DNA of 64,000 bases from Citricoccus alkalitolerans (GCF_039528175.1 NZ_BAAALH010000002.1:1302001-1366000), one strand, 5' to 3'; shown: positions 31,665 to 40,927, numbered from the stretch's first letter. Numbers and translations: made by a program. The notes: generated from the sequence alone by a model not told the origin.

Positions 31665-33401
31665 TCAGGCGAGCGGCGCACCCACCCGGGCGCCGTCGTC
31701 GGGATCCTCGGCAGCCTCATCGGCCTCCGCGTGGTCCACGGCCACACCGCCGGCACCGGTGGCAGCGGCCTCGCGGGCCTCAGCGGCCAGGGAGAGCATC
31801 TCGGCCTCCTCCATGGTGCGCTGCTCTGGCTGGCGCCTCTCCTCGAGGGCCGTCTCGGCCGGAGAGCCGGGAACCACGGCGGAACCGATGGACCCGGGCA
31901 CCTCAGAACCGCGCAGGGAGGCTCCGGCGGTCTCTCGCATGAACCAGACACAGACCAGGCCCACGGCACAGGCGGCCATCATGTAGTACGCCGGGAACTG
32001 CACATCTCCCGTGACTCCGATGCCCCATTCGTTCACCAGGGCCGCGGTGCCGCCGAAGATGGAGGTGGAGATGTTGTAGGTGATCGCGAAGCCGGAGAAC
32101 CGGGCCTGGGTCGGGAACATCGACGGGAACGTCGCGGTGATCGTGGACAACTGCGGGATGTACAGCAGGCCCAGCACTGCGAAGCCGAGGATCGCCAGGC
32201 CGAAGTTCATGCCCATCAGCATGAACATCGGGATGGCCAGCAGGATCAGCCCGCCCAGGGAGAAGAACCAGGACGGTTTGCGCCCGTACTTGTCCGAGAG
32301 GCCGCCGGCCCACGGCATCAGTGCCATCATGGCGATCTCGCCGATGAGGATGACCATCAGTCCGGCCGCAGCCGGCAGGCCGATCTGCTGCTCCAGGTAG
32401 GTCGGCATGTAGGACAACAGCGTGTAGTTGACCACGTTCACCGAGATCACCAGACCGGTCATCACCAGCATCGGCTTCCAGTGCTCGCGGAACAGTGCCG
32501 GCAACGACGGCGGCGCGGGGGTCTCGCTCGCCAGGTCGCCCTTCGCGGTGGAGGAGCCGGCGAAAGCGGCCGAAGCGGCCGGTGCGGCCGGAGCGTCAGC
32601 CGGGGAGCCGGCGTCGTGCGTGGTGCCGTGGTCCGGCGCGCCGTTCAACTCCTCATAGACCGGGGTGTCGTCCAGCTTGGAGCGCAGGTAGAAGCCGATC
32701 AGACCCATGGGGGCGGCCAGCAGGAAGGGCAGGCGCCAGCCCCAGGAGGACATCTGCTCGGGGGAGAGGATGAGTTCCAGTAGCAGCATGATCGCCGTGC
32801 CGAGGGCGAAGCCGCCCAGGGTGCCGAACTCCAGGAATGAGCCGAGGAAGCCGCGGCGGCGGTCCGGGGCGTATTCAGACATGTAGGTGGCCGCCCCGCC
32901 GTACTCGCCGCCGGTGGAGAACCCCTGGACCATGCGCAGCACGATCAGCAGGACCGGTGCCAGGACACCGACCTGTTCGAAGGTCGGCAGCACGCCGATG
33001 AGGAACGTGGCACCGGACATCATCAGGATGGTCAGGGCGAGGATGCCCTTGCGGCCCAACCGGTCACCCAGCGGACCCCAGACGAGGCCGCCGATCGGGC
33101 GGACCAGGAAGGAGATCGCGAACGTCGCCAGGGTCAGCAGCATGCCGCCCTCGCCCGGGAAGAAGTGCTGCGTGATGTAGGCCGTGGCCACCGCGTAGAC
33201 GCCGTAGTCGTACCACTCCGTCGCGTTACCGAGAGCCGAGGCTGCCGTGGCCTTGCGGATGGCGGCGGCCGGGGTCTTCTTCCGCGGTGGGCGGGTCGGC
33301 CGGGAGAAGCGGTTGCGCCGCCGGGGCTGTGCGGACTGCACGCCCGTCTGGGGTGAGCCAGAGGGGAGAACTACCGAGGGCTGGGACTCTGTTTCGGACA
33401 C
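31665..33401 (-). CDS. MFS transporter, metabolite:H+ symporter (MHS) family
   Basis: A 578-residue, twelve-helix permease. Seen: the MHS-type N-terminus ASALGNATEWYDYGVYAVATAYI, the loop 2-3 motif GPLGDRLGRKGILAL with the family Arg/Asp pattern, QGFSTGGEYGGAATYMSEYAP in helix 4 region, and the repeated motif GGLSDKYGRKPS between helices 8 and 9. A basic, Pro-rich N-terminal tail (about 50 residues) and an acidic C-terminal tail (about 80) are extra. The MHS family carries citrate, alpha-ketoglutarate, proline/betaine or shikimate; the substrate cannot be told here. AGGAAGAT precedes the GTG start. Confidence 0.9.
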   Translation of the reverse strand: MSETESQPSVVLPSGSPQTGVQSAQPRRRNRFSRPTRPPRKKTPAAAIRKATAASALGNATEWYDYGVYAVATAYITQHFFPGEGGMLLTLATFAISFLVRPIGGLVWGPLGDRLGRKGILALTILMMSGATFLIGVLPTFEQVGVLAPVLLIVLRMVQGFSTGGEYGGAATYMSEYAPDRRRGFLGSFLEFGTLGGFALGTAIMLLLELILSPEQMSSWGWRLPFLLAAPMGLIGFYLRSKLDDTPVYEELNGAPDHGTTHDAGSPADAPAAPAASAAFAGSSTAKGDLASETPAPPSLPALFREHWKPMLVMTGLVISVNVVNYTLLSYMPTYLEQQIGLPAAAGLMVILIGEIAMMALMPWAGGLSDKYGRKPSWFFSLGGLILLAIPMFMLMGMNFGLAILGFAVLGLLYIPQLSTITATFPSMFPTQARFSGFAITYNISTSIFGGTAALVNEWGIGVTGDVQFPAYYMMAACAVGLVCVWFMRETAGASLRGSEVPGSIGSAVVPGSPAETALEERRQPEQRTMEEAEMLSLAAEAREAAATGAGGVAVDHAEADEAAEDPDDGARVGAPLA

Positions 33402-33671
33402 AGGTGATCTTCCTGGTGCGGTTCACCCCGCCAGGGGTGTTCCAGGGCCGATCGGGCGTGAGGCCCGGTCGTCCCGGGGAGGGTGGACCAGGGGCGCCTG
33501 AGTCGAATCCGGTGAGGACGGCCCCGGAATGCTGACTCGGGACCCACCTGGGATTGCAGACAATGGACCGTATCGGAGGCGGTAGGGGTCGGGTCAAATC
33601 CGCGTGAGGTGCATCACGATCGGGGCTGAGGGCTGAGGGCTGTAGGCGGCGGAAGTGGCACAGTGGGACGC

Positions 33672-34409
33672 ATGAGCGAGGAATCCACGGGCCCGGTGAC
33701 CTGGGAGGGGGCGGTCAATGCCCGCCACGTCCTGGGTGGGATCTACCGGATGGGACGGCAGGAATGGCTGACGGATCTCGGGTGGCGGCAATTGCGCCGG
33801 GACGGTGTGAGCACGGTGATCGATCTCCGCGGCACTCCCGAGCGCCGGCGCCGCTCCACCGATCCTGAGGTGTCCGATCAGGCCCATGACGGCCTCGAGA
33901 TCCTGCACCGTCCGGTGGAGGATCACACGCATGACGGTTTCGAGGACTACCTGGCCCCTGCGCTGGCCGATGGCGCACCGTATCCCAATCATCCGCGGTA
34001 CTACCCGGCCACGCTCCAGTACTTCCCGGACCGCGTAGCCGCCGTGTTCACGGCCATCGCCGCCGCGCCCGGCTCGGTGGTCCTGCATTGCTCGGCCGGG
34101 CGGGACCGCACCGGCCTGGTGGTCACCCTGCTGCTGTTGCTTGCCGGCCGTCGGGATCTGGTCGCCTCCCAGTACGACGCCGGCGCTCGCGGCATCAACG
34201 AATGGCACCGCATCAGCCCCGTGCCTCATCCCCATGAGCGGCACCTGGATGGGCCGGAGCTGGACGCGTTCCTCTTCGGCCGCATCGAGGCCCTGGAGGA
34301 GTTCGCCGCCTCACTGCCAGATGCCGAGGCCGTGGCCGATCTCCTCACCGCCCACGGCCTGACGCCCGGCGAAGTGGAGGCGGTGCGAGTCAAGCTCCGG
34401 GAGGGCTGA
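33672..34409 (+). CDS. tyrosine-protein phosphatase-like (CX5R) phosphatase
   Basis: A 245-residue dual-specificity-type phosphatase. The P-loop is seen as VLHCSAGRDRTGLVVTLLL with catalytic Cys near residue 140 and Arg six residues later (HCSAGRDRTG). DLRGTPERRRR near residue 54 and the general-acid region before the P-loop match the Y_phosphatase3 / LipA-type family found in actinobacteria and mycobacteria (PtpB-like). Substrates may be phosphotyrosine or phosphoinositide; unknown. An ATG at 33663 is also in frame; 33672 is closer to the family N-terminus. It converges with the peptidase gene, with 5 bases between stops. Confidence 0.87.
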   Translation: MSEESTGPVTWEGAVNARHVLGGIYRMGRQEWLTDLGWRQLRRDGVSTVIDLRGTPERRRRSTDPEVSDQAHDGLEILHRPVEDHTHDGFEDYLAPALADGAPYPNHPRYYPATLQYFPDRVAAVFTAIAAAPGSVVLHCSAGRDRTGLVVTLLLLLAGRRDLVASQYDAGARGINEWHRISPVPHPHERHLDGPELDAFLFGRIEALEEFAASLPDAEAVADLLTAHGLTPGEVEAVRVKLREG

Positions 34410-34414
34410 GGCGA

Positions 34415-36724
34415 TCAGGCGCGGAGCTCGGTGGCCCCCAGTGCCGTCAGCAGGAACGCGTAGTCCCAGGCGCGGTCCTCCCAGGCTCGGTACCTGCCGG
34501 AGGCTCCGCCGTGGCCGCCGTCCATCTCGGTTTTGAGCACGATCGGGGCGCCTCCCTCGGTCAGCGGCGTGGCTTGGTCCGAGGTGACGGTGCGGCGTAG
34601 ATGCTGGACCCACTTGGCCGGCTCCACGTAGAGCACGCGGGTGTCATTCAGGGACGTCACCGCGGCGATCGCCGGGTAGTCCACGGCACGCACGTTCTCG
34701 TACGGGGTGTACTCCTGCATGTACCGGTAGACCTCGGGATCGGTGATGGGGTTGCCCCACTCCTCCCACTCCAGGGCCGACAGTGGCAGGTCCGGGTCCA
34801 GGATGGAGGTCAGCGCGTCCACGAACGGCACCTGGGCCACGCAGGCCCGGTACAGCTCGGGGGCCAGGTTCAGCACGCCGCCCATGAGCAGTCCGCCGGC
34901 GGATCCGCCCATCGCCGCGATCCGGTCCGGGTCCACCCAACCGGACTGCGCCACGAAGCGGGTGGCGTCCACGAAGTCGGTGAACGAGTTCTTCTTGTGC
35001 AGCTTCTTGCCGTGGTCATACCAGCCGCGGCCCAGCTCGCCCCCGCCGCGCACGTGAGCCACCACGTAGACCACGCCCCGGTCCAGCAGGGACAGCCGTG
35101 CCGCGGTGAATCCGGGGTCCATGGACATCTCGTAGCTGCCGTAGCCGTAGACCACGCATGGGTTCGAGCCGTCCCACTCGGTGTCCTGGCGGCGGATCAC
35201 GGTCAGCGGGATGGAGACGCGACGGTCGGTCGACTCGGCCGGGGCCCACCACCGCTCCACGAGGTACTGCTCCGGGTCATAATCCGGGACCTCGACCTGC
35301 CGGCGCAGATGCAGCTCGCCGCCGCCCACATCGCCGCCGCCCACCTCATAGTCCAGGACCTGCGTGGGCGTGACCCAGGAGGAGTATCCCAACCGGAGGA
35401 ACGGCGAATCGAAGGGAGCCCCCGCCAGTTCGCAGGAATACAGTTCCTCGCCGAAGTCCGGCTCCACCGGCGCCGACTGCAACTCGGTACCCAGTCCAGC
35501 CAGTGACATCACCAGGGTGCGCGGAGTCGTCTCGCGCCGCACGGCCAGGGCCAGGTGCGTGGCCGTGACGGCGGCGCCGTCCACCTTCATGGTGTCTGAA
35601 TGCCCGACGACGGTGCGCCAGAACCGCGGATCCGTCACCGTGTCCCGGGCGGCCAGGGACACCATGTTGTTCGGGGCCGGCGTGGGGCCGTGCTCCTCGT
35701 CCTCGCTGGAGAAGTCCTTGTTGTGGACGATCACGTAGTACCGGCCGGCACCGTCCTGACCGCCGGTGGTGTCCAGGGTGACGGGGTCCACGTCGTGCAG
35801 TAGCCCGAGGTCCCGGGAGACCAGCATCCGCAGCTCGCCCAACGGCTCGTCGGGGGAGTCGGGCAGGTCCAGGGCGAGCGTCTCGGCGATCTCCGAGTTG
35901 CCCACGGAGACCAGCAACTCGGTGCGGTCCGCGGAGAGTCCGAAGCCGGACCACATGCCGGGATCGTCCTCCTGGAACAACAGCTGGTCCTGCTCCACCG
36001 GGGCGCCGAGGGTGTGGGCGAGGATCCGGTAGGGGCGCCAGGAGTCGTCAGGGACGGTGTAGAACACCCGGCTGCCGGTGGCATCGAACACCAGCCCGTA
36101 GGACACGTTGGGGATCTCGTCCGCCAGGTCCGTACCCGTGCGCAGGTCCCGGACGCGCAGGGTGAAGCGCTCGTCCCCGGCGTGATCCACGGCGTAGGCC
36201 ATCAGGTTCCCGTCCCGGGAGACGGCGATCCCGCCCAAGGAGAAGAAGGGCTGGCCCTCGGCCTCGGCGTTGCCATCCAGGATGACCTGTTCGCCGGCCA
36301 CGGGCACGCCGGGCTCGATCACCGGCGGGGTCCAGTCGGCCAGCCGGTCACCGGTGTCGGTGGCCTGGACGCGGCAGTGGGTGGGGTACTGCTGGCCCTC
36401 CTCGGTGCGAACGAAGTACCACCAGCCGTCCTTGCGGGAGGGCACGGAGAGGTCGGTCTCCACGGTGTGTGCCTTGATCTCCCCGAAGATCGCGGCACGC
36501 AACGGTTCCTGGTCCGCCGTCACGGATGCCGTGTACGCGTTCTCGGCGTTGAGGTGAGAGATGACCTCGTCGGACTCCTTGTCCCGCAGCCAGTCGAAGT
36601 CGTCGGTGAACGTGTGCCCGTGGTGTGTGCGGGCCACAGGCCGCGCTTCGGCCACCGGGGGCTGGGAGCCGCCGGCCGGCGTCGTGGTATCCGTGCTGGT
36701 CTGCTGGAAGCTCGCGGAAGTCAT
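34415..36724 (-). CDS. S9 family peptidase (oligopeptidase B / prolyl oligopeptidase type)
   Basis: A serine oligopeptidase that cuts short peptides in the cytoplasm, often after basic residues in the oligopeptidase B group. It is 769 residues. Seen: an N-terminal beta-propeller preceded by a helical lead (ARTHHGHTFTDDFDWLRDKES), then the catalytic domain with NPCVVYGYGSYEMSMDPGF, nucleophile IAAMGGSAGGLLMGG with Ser near 606, acid Asp in SLNDTRVLYVEPAKWV near 690, and His in EMDGGHGGASGR near 737. ATG 36724 is chosen; an ATG three codons upstream is in frame. No signal peptide. Confidence 0.93.
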   Translation of the reverse strand: MTSASFQQTSTDTTTPAGGSQPPVAEARPVARTHHGHTFTDDFDWLRDKESDEVISHLNAENAYTASVTADQEPLRAAIFGEIKAHTVETDLSVPSRKDGWWYFVRTEEGQQYPTHCRVQATDTGDRLADWTPPVIEPGVPVAGEQVILDGNAEAEGQPFFSLGGIAVSRDGNLMAYAVDHAGDERFTLRVRDLRTGTDLADEIPNVSYGLVFDATGSRVFYTVPDDSWRPYRILAHTLGAPVEQDQLLFQEDDPGMWSGFGLSADRTELLVSVGNSEIAETLALDLPDSPDEPLGELRMLVSRDLGLLHDVDPVTLDTTGGQDGAGRYYVIVHNKDFSSEDEEHGPTPAPNNMVSLAARDTVTDPRFWRTVVGHSDTMKVDGAAVTATHLALAVRRETTPRTLVMSLAGLGTELQSAPVEPDFGEELYSCELAGAPFDSPFLRLGYSSWVTPTQVLDYEVGGGDVGGGELHLRRQVEVPDYDPEQYLVERWWAPAESTDRRVSIPLTVIRRQDTEWDGSNPCVVYGYGSYEMSMDPGFTAARLSLLDRGVVYVVAHVRGGGELGRGWYDHGKKLHKKNSFTDFVDATRFVAQSGWVDPDRIAAMGGSAGGLLMGGVLNLAPELYRACVAQVPFVDALTSILDPDLPLSALEWEEWGNPITDPEVYRYMQEYTPYENVRAVDYPAIAAVTSLNDTRVLYVEPAKWVQHLRRTVTSDQATPLTEGGAPIVLKTEMDGGHGGASGRYRAWEDRAWDYAFLLTALGATELRA

Positions 36725-36742
36725 ACAGGCCATTCAACAGCA

Positions 36743-36779
36743 CGGACCGCCGGCCCCGGGCGTGGGGGGCGGCGGTCCG
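36743..36779 (-). terminator. hairpin downstream of SDR gene
   Basis: Arms CGGACCGCC and GGCGGTCCG are separated by 19 bases rich in G and C. The hairpin lies 31 bases past the SDR stop codon and before the peptidase start on the minus strand. No T-run. Confidence 0.45.
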
Positions 36780-36809
36780 CTCTCGGCTGAGGCGCTCTGG
36801 CAGCGGGGC

Positions 36810-37553
36810 CTACTTCGGGGCCATGCGGATGGCGCCGTCCAGGCGAATGGTCTCCCCGTTGAGCATCCGGTTCTGCATGATGTGCAGGGCCAGGTCAGCG
36901 TATTCCTCCGGTTGGCCGAGGCGGGACGGGAACGGGACCTGCTGGCCCAGCGATTCCTGCGCGGCCTCGGGGAGCCCTGCCATCATGGGTGTCCAGAAGA
37001 TGCCCGGGGCGATCGTCATGACGCGGATGCCGTGGCGGGCCAGTTCACGGGCGATCGGCAGGGTCATGGCGGCCACGCCGCCCTTGGACGCCGAGTATGC
37101 GGCCTGGCCGATCTGGCCGTCGAAGGCCGCCACGGAGGCGGTGTTGATGATGATCCCGCGCTCACCGTCCTCCCCAGGCGCATTCTCTGCCATCGCCTCG
37201 GACGCCAGGCGGATCACGTTGAACGTGCCGACGAGGTTGATCTGCACGGTCCGCGCGAAGGACTCCAGCTCGTGCGGCCCCTGCCTGCCGAGCACCTTCT
37301 CCGCGGTGGCGATACCGGCACAGTTCACGACCCCGGCCAGCGGCCCGCCCTGCTGGCCTGCCACCTCCACGGCATGTGCCACCTGTGCCGGGTCCGTCAC
37401 GTCGGTCTCGACGAGGACGGCCCCTGAAGGCGGCATGCCCTTGAGATCCGCGGCCACCACGTGGGCGCCACGGGCCAGCAGGGCCCGGGCGGTGGCGGCG
37501 CCGAGGCCCGAGGCCCCACCGGTGACGAGGAACGTGCGGTCGGTGAACTCCAT
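36810..37553 (-). CDS. short-chain dehydrogenase/reductase, 3-hydroxyacyl-CoA dehydrogenase-like
   Basis: A 247-residue NAD(H)-dependent classical SDR. Seen: cofactor motif LVTGGASGLGAATARAL at residues 9-25, acidic VVAADLKG that selects NAD, NCAGI near 88-92, catalytic Ser in INTASVAAFDG, and Tyr/Lys in YSASKGG near residues 153-159. GIRVMTIAPGIFWTPMM follows. The sequence is close in layout to the type 2 hydroxyacyl-CoA dehydrogenases (HSD17B10-like, FadB2-type), suggesting fatty-acid or branched-chain oxidation. CAGGAGC lies just upstream of the ATG. No operon partner in the near neighbourhood. Confidence 0.9.
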   Translation of the reverse strand: MEFTDRTFLVTGGASGLGAATARALLARGAHVVAADLKGMPPSGAVLVETDVTDPAQVAHAVEVAGQQGGPLAGVVNCAGIATAEKVLGRQGPHELESFARTVQINLVGTFNVIRLASEAMAENAPGEDGERGIIINTASVAAFDGQIGQAAYSASKGGVAAMTLPIARELARHGIRVMTIAPGIFWTPMMAGLPEAAQESLGQQVPFPSRLGQPEEYADLALHIMQNRMLNGETIRLDGAIRMAPK

Positions 37554-37622
37554 GGTGCTCCTGGGTTTCGGTTAACTGATCTTAACGATTCAGACCGTAC
37601 CGCAGGGCAGCCGTGGGACGCG

Positions 37623-39125
37623 TCACACGCCCAGCAGCCCGCGGAAGACGCCCATGCCGAAGTAGACGACGAAGGCCGCCGCCACCACCCACAACAGCGG
37701 ATGGACGTCCTTGGCCCGGCCCTGCGCCGTGCGGATGACGGCGTAGGCGATCATGCCGGCGCCGATGCCGTTGGCGATCGAATAGGTGAACGGCATCAGG
37801 ATGAAGGTGAGGAAGGCGGGCAGGGCGGCGCCCCAGTCCGCCCAGTCGATCTGGACCACCTGGGTGGCCATCATGAAACCGACCACCACGAGGGCCGGGG
37901 CCACGGCCTCGAACGGCACCAGGTAGATCAGTGGTGTCAGGAACATCGCCAACAGGAACAGCACGCCGGTGACCACGGAGGCGAAGCCGGTGCGGGCGCC
38001 CTCGCCGATGCCGGTGCCGGACTCCACGAAGATCTGGTTGGCGGAGCCGGAGGCGCCACCGCCGCCGGACACGGCCAGGGCATCCACCATGAGGACCCGG
38101 TTGAGGTGTGGGATGTCCCCGTCCTTCGTGACATTGCCGGCCTCCCGGGCCAGGCCCACGGAGGTGCCCATGGCGTCGAAGAACACGGACAGCAGGATGG
38201 CGAAGACCAGCAGGAGGGCCATGAGCGGGCCGACCTGGGTGAAGGCGCCGAGGAGGTCGGCCTGGCCCACGAGGGAGAGGTCCGGCGCGGCCCATTCGGG
38301 GAAGGACGGTGCCACGAGTGACCATCCGGTGGGGTTGGCGTTGCCCGCCTCGTCCACGGACGGACCGATGTGGAAGACCGCCTCCAAGATGTTGGCCAGC
38401 ACCGTGGCCACCACGATCCCGATGAGGATGGCGCCGCGGGTCTTGCGGACCACAAGCACGGCGGTCACCAGCAGGCCGACGACGAACACCAGGACCGGCC
38501 AGCCCTCCAGTTCCCCGCCCGTCCCCAGCCCGACCGGCACGGTGGTCCCGGCGGCATCCGGCACCCGGCGGATGAAGCCCGAGTTGACCAGGCCGATCAG
38601 CGCGATGAACAGGCCGATGCCCACCACGATCGCGGTCTTCAGGGCGTCCGGGACGGCATTGAACACGGCCTGCCGGAAGCCGGTGGCCACGAGGAGGACC
38701 ATGACCAGCCCGGCGATCACCACCAGGCCCATGACGGCGGGCCAGGTGATCCCGGTGGTGGTGGCCACCGTGATGGCCACGAGCGCGTTGACGCCCAGGC
38801 CGGCTGCCAGGGCGAACGGGTGGCGGGCCCACACGCCCATGGCGATGGTGGAGAGGCCGGCCACGAGGGCGGTCACCGCGGCCACTCGGGCGATGCCCAG
38901 GGTGTCCCCGTTGGCGTCAGGGCCGGAGAGGACCAGTGGGTTGAGCACGATGATGTAGCTCATCGCCAGGAACGTGGCGAGTCCGCCGCGGATCTCCTGG
39001 GCCACCGTCGAGCCGCGTCTGGAGATCAGGAAGAACCGGTCCAGGGCGTTCTTCGGTCCCGGGGTGTCCACGGCGTTCACGGTGTCCAGTGTGACGGCGG
39101 AGGAGGGCGACTCTGGCGAAGGCAT
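37623..39125 (-). CDS. NCS2-family purine permease, AzgA type
   Basis: A 500-residue membrane protein with about 12-14 helices that imports purines (adenine, guanine, hypoxanthine) with protons. Seen: FFLISRRGSTVAQEIRGGLATFLAMSYIIVLNPLVLS at the start, GLGVNALVAITVATTTG, a central FDAMGTSVGLAREAGN, and GGGGASGSANQIFVESGTGIGEGARTGFASVV, the AzgA/PbuG-like substrate-site motifs. The ATG at 39125 is preferred because TAACAT lies 7 bases upstream; an ATG at 39134 lies inside that box. It is divergent from the ABC importer operon. Fine substrate choice cannot be told. Confidence 0.92.
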   Translation of the reverse strand: MPSPESPSSAVTLDTVNAVDTPGPKNALDRFFLISRRGSTVAQEIRGGLATFLAMSYIIVLNPLVLSGPDANGDTLGIARVAAVTALVAGLSTIAMGVWARHPFALAAGLGVNALVAITVATTTGITWPAVMGLVVIAGLVMVLLVATGFRQAVFNAVPDALKTAIVVGIGLFIALIGLVNSGFIRRVPDAAGTTVPVGLGTGGELEGWPVLVFVVGLLVTAVLVVRKTRGAILIGIVVATVLANILEAVFHIGPSVDEAGNANPTGWSLVAPSFPEWAAPDLSLVGQADLLGAFTQVGPLMALLLVFAILLSVFFDAMGTSVGLAREAGNVTKDGDIPHLNRVLMVDALAVSGGGGASGSANQIFVESGTGIGEGARTGFASVVTGVLFLLAMFLTPLIYLVPFEAVAPALVVVGFMMATQVVQIDWADWGAALPAFLTFILMPFTYSIANGIGAGMIAYAVIRTAQGRAKDVHPLLWVVAAAFVVYFGMGVFRGLLGV

Positions 39126-39132
39126 GGAGGAC

Positions 39133-39138
39133 ATGTTA
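39133..39138 (-). promoter_or_regulatory. -10 box (TAACAT), leaderless start of AzgA-type permease gene
   Basis: TAACAT on the minus strand ends 7 bases before the ATG at 39125. No good -35 box is seen. Confidence 0.45.
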
Positions 39139-39252
39139 GCGGCGACGGGCCGGTGCCGAGGCGGGCAGGGAGGCCCCCGGGCCGGTCTTGTGCGGGAGAT
39201 CACAGGTGGCGGGTTCGCTGGCCGGACGTCACGAAAAGGGCACGGTCCCACT

Positions 39253-39278
39253 GATTGCCACCAATATTGTTGGCAATC
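39253..39278. promoter_or_regulatory. 26-bp palindromic operator upstream of ABC importer operon
   Basis: Half-sites GATTGCCA and TGGCAATC with AATATT at the centre form a 26-bp palindrome with a single mismatched pair. It contains the -35 box of the importer promoter. The ATTG/CAAT ends with an AT centre resemble sites bound by GntR-type dimers, but no such regulator gene is in the window, so the binding protein is unknown. Confidence 0.65.
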
Positions 39279-39299
39279 CTGCCCGGATGCGCCTACGAT
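39270..39299 (+). promoter_or_regulatory. promoter of ABC importer operon
   Basis: -35 box TTGGCA (39270-39275) and -10 box TACGAT (39294-39299) are separated by 18 bases. This is the best matched -35/-10 pair in the window. The leader to the ATG at 39418 would be about 110 bases. The -35 box lies inside the palindromic operator, so binding there should block the polymerase. Confidence 0.6.
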
Positions 39300-39417
39300 C
39301 CAAGCCAGACGCGGTTGTGATCCGGATCACCCCCCTCCGGCTCGACTCGTCTGCGCTACTCCCACGGGAGTGGTGCCCCCTTCACCCCGCACCGGAAGAG
39401 GAAGAGTCAGTGGGCGC

Positions 39418-40230
39418 ATGGCAGCACGTTTGACGTTGGCGGAGGTCAACCTCCACTTCGGCGGTGTGACCGTCCTGAAGGACGTCGGCTTCGCCGTGGA
39501 ACCGGGAACGGTCCTCGGCCTGGTCGGCCCCAACGGCGCGGGCAAGACCTCCCTGTTCAATTGCATCTCCGGCCACTACCGGCCGAGCTCCGGCTCCATC
39601 CGGATCGGCGATGCCGAGATCAGCCAGACCCGGCCGGCGGGCATGTCCCGCCACGGCCTCGCCCGGACCTTTCAGCATCCGGCGCTGCAGCTGGAGTCCA
39701 CCGTGCTGGACAACGTGCTGTTGGGGGGACACGCGCGCCTGCCGGGCGGGCCGGCGTCGTGGGCCGTCCGCCTGCCGCCGATGGTCCGCAGCGAACGCGC
39801 ACTGAGGGCAGAGGCGCTGGACCGGTTGGAGGACCTCGGCCTCGGCTGGGCAGCGCACCGCAGCGCGGACGAGCTCTCCCATGGCCTGCACAAAGGCGTG
39901 GAACTGTGCCGGGCCCTGATGGCGCGGCCGCAGGTGCTGCTGCTGGACGAGCCCGCCGCCGGGCTGTCCCACGGCGAGGTCGACTCGTTCATCCAGACCG
40001 TCCACGGCCTCAAGTCCGCGGGGGAGGTCACGCTCGTGATCGTGGAACACCACATGGGGGTGATCTCCGCGCTGGCAGACCGGGTGGTCGTGCTGGACCA
40101 CGGCAGCAAGCTCATGGAGGGCACCGCGGCGGAGGCCCAGTCCGATCCCCGGGTCATCGAGGCGTACCTCGGCAAAGAGAGCAAGGACACCGAAGACAGT
40201 GCGGAGGGACTCGGCGATGACGTTGCTTGA
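39418..40230 (+). CDS. livG: branched-chain amino acid/amide-type ABC importer, ATP-binding subunit (LivG family)
   Basis: A 270-residue ATPase. Seen: Walker A GLVGPNGAGKTSLF near residues 37-50, the LivG-type Q-loop region GLARTFQHPALQLESTVLDNVLLG, a signature that departs from LSGGQ (ELSHGLHKGVELCRAL), and Walker B VLLLDEPAAGLSHGE with the catalytic Glu. VIVEHHMGVISALADRVVVLDHG contains the switch His. The operon order is G-F-H-M-binding protein, with overlaps or near-contact throughout, so all parts are made from one message. Substrate: amino acid, amide or related compound. The palindromic operator upstream suggests substrate-induced control. Confidence 0.93.
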   Translation: MAARLTLAEVNLHFGGVTVLKDVGFAVEPGTVLGLVGPNGAGKTSLFNCISGHYRPSSGSIRIGDAEISQTRPAGMSRHGLARTFQHPALQLESTVLDNVLLGGHARLPGGPASWAVRLPPMVRSERALRAEALDRLEDLGLGWAAHRSADELSHGLHKGVELCRALMARPQVLLLDEPAAGLSHGEVDSFIQTVHGLKSAGEVTLVIVEHHMGVISALADRVVVLDHGSKLMEGTAAEAQSDPRVIEAYLGKESKDTEDSAEGLGDDVA

Positions 40231-40927
40231 GATCACGGACCTGACGGCGCACTACGGCCCCGTCCAAGTGCTCCACGGGGTGTCCCTGAGCGTCCCCGAG
40301 CAGGGTGCCGTGGGGATCCTCGGCGCCAATGGGGCGGGGAAGACCACCACCCTGCGCGCGATCAGCGGTGCCGTCAGGACCGGCGGACAGATCCGCTTCG
40401 AGGGCCAGGACATCCGCGGCCGGAAGCCGAACGAGGTCGCCGCCCTCGGGATCGCCCACGTGCCGGAGGGGCGCGGGACCCTCGGCAACCTGACGGTCAA
40501 GGAGAACCTTCACGTGGGGGCCTACCTGCGCAAGGACCGCAAGCGGATCCAGCAGGACATCGACCATCTGCTGGAGCTGTTCCCCAACCTGCAGGAGCGC
40601 TACACGGCGAACGCCTCGGCCCTGTCCGGAGGCGAGCAGCAGATGCTGGCCGTGGGCCGCGCCTACATGGCCCGGCCCAAGCTGCTGCTGCTGGACGAGG
40701 CCTCTCTCGGGCTGGCCCCCAGTACCGCGAAGACCGTCTATGACGCGATCCGGGTACTGCGGGAGGAGACCGGCGTGGCCATGCTGCTCGTGGAGCAGAA
40801 TGCCAACCTCGCCTTCACGATCGTGGACACGGCGACCGTCCTGGAGACGGGCCGCAGCGTCCTGAGCGGAACCTCCGCGGAGCTCAAGGGCCGCGACGAG
40901 ATCCGCAAGGCATACCTGGGAGGCTGA
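40217..40927 (+). CDS. livF: branched-chain amino acid/amide-type ABC importer, ATP-binding subunit (LivF family)
   Basis: A 236-residue ATPase. Seen: GILGANGAGKTTTLRAISG (Walker A) near residues 35-53, VPEGRGTLGNLTVKENL after the Q-loop, signature ALSGGEQQMLAVGRAYMARPKLLLLDEASLGLAP with Walker B, and LLVEQNANLAF with a Gln at the position where most ABC ATPases carry the switch His, as is usual for LivF. The ATG at 40217 lies 14 bases before the livG stop and has GGAGGGA upstream. Confidence 0.94.
   Translation: MTLLEITDLTAHYGPVQVLHGVSLSVPEQGAVGILGANGAGKTTTLRAISGAVRTGGQIRFEGQDIRGRKPNEVAALGIAHVPEGRGTLGNLTVKENLHVGAYLRKDRKRIQQDIDHLLELFPNLQERYTANASALSGGEQQMLAVGRAYMARPKLLLLDEASLGLAPSTAKTVYDAIRVLREETGVAMLLVEQNANLAFTIVDTATVLETGRSVLSGTSAELKGRDEIRKAYLGG

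Noticed and set aside
33402..33671. 270-base gap between the MHS transporter and the phosphatase
   Set aside because: Only short G-rich near-repeats (GGCTGAGGGCTGAGG) were seen near 33620; no gene, palindrome or strong promoter could be supported.
39188..39433. 81-codon open frame between the permease and livG
   Set aside because: No motif, no ribosome site, and it covers the operator, the promoter and the start of livG. It is better explained as regulatory DNA.
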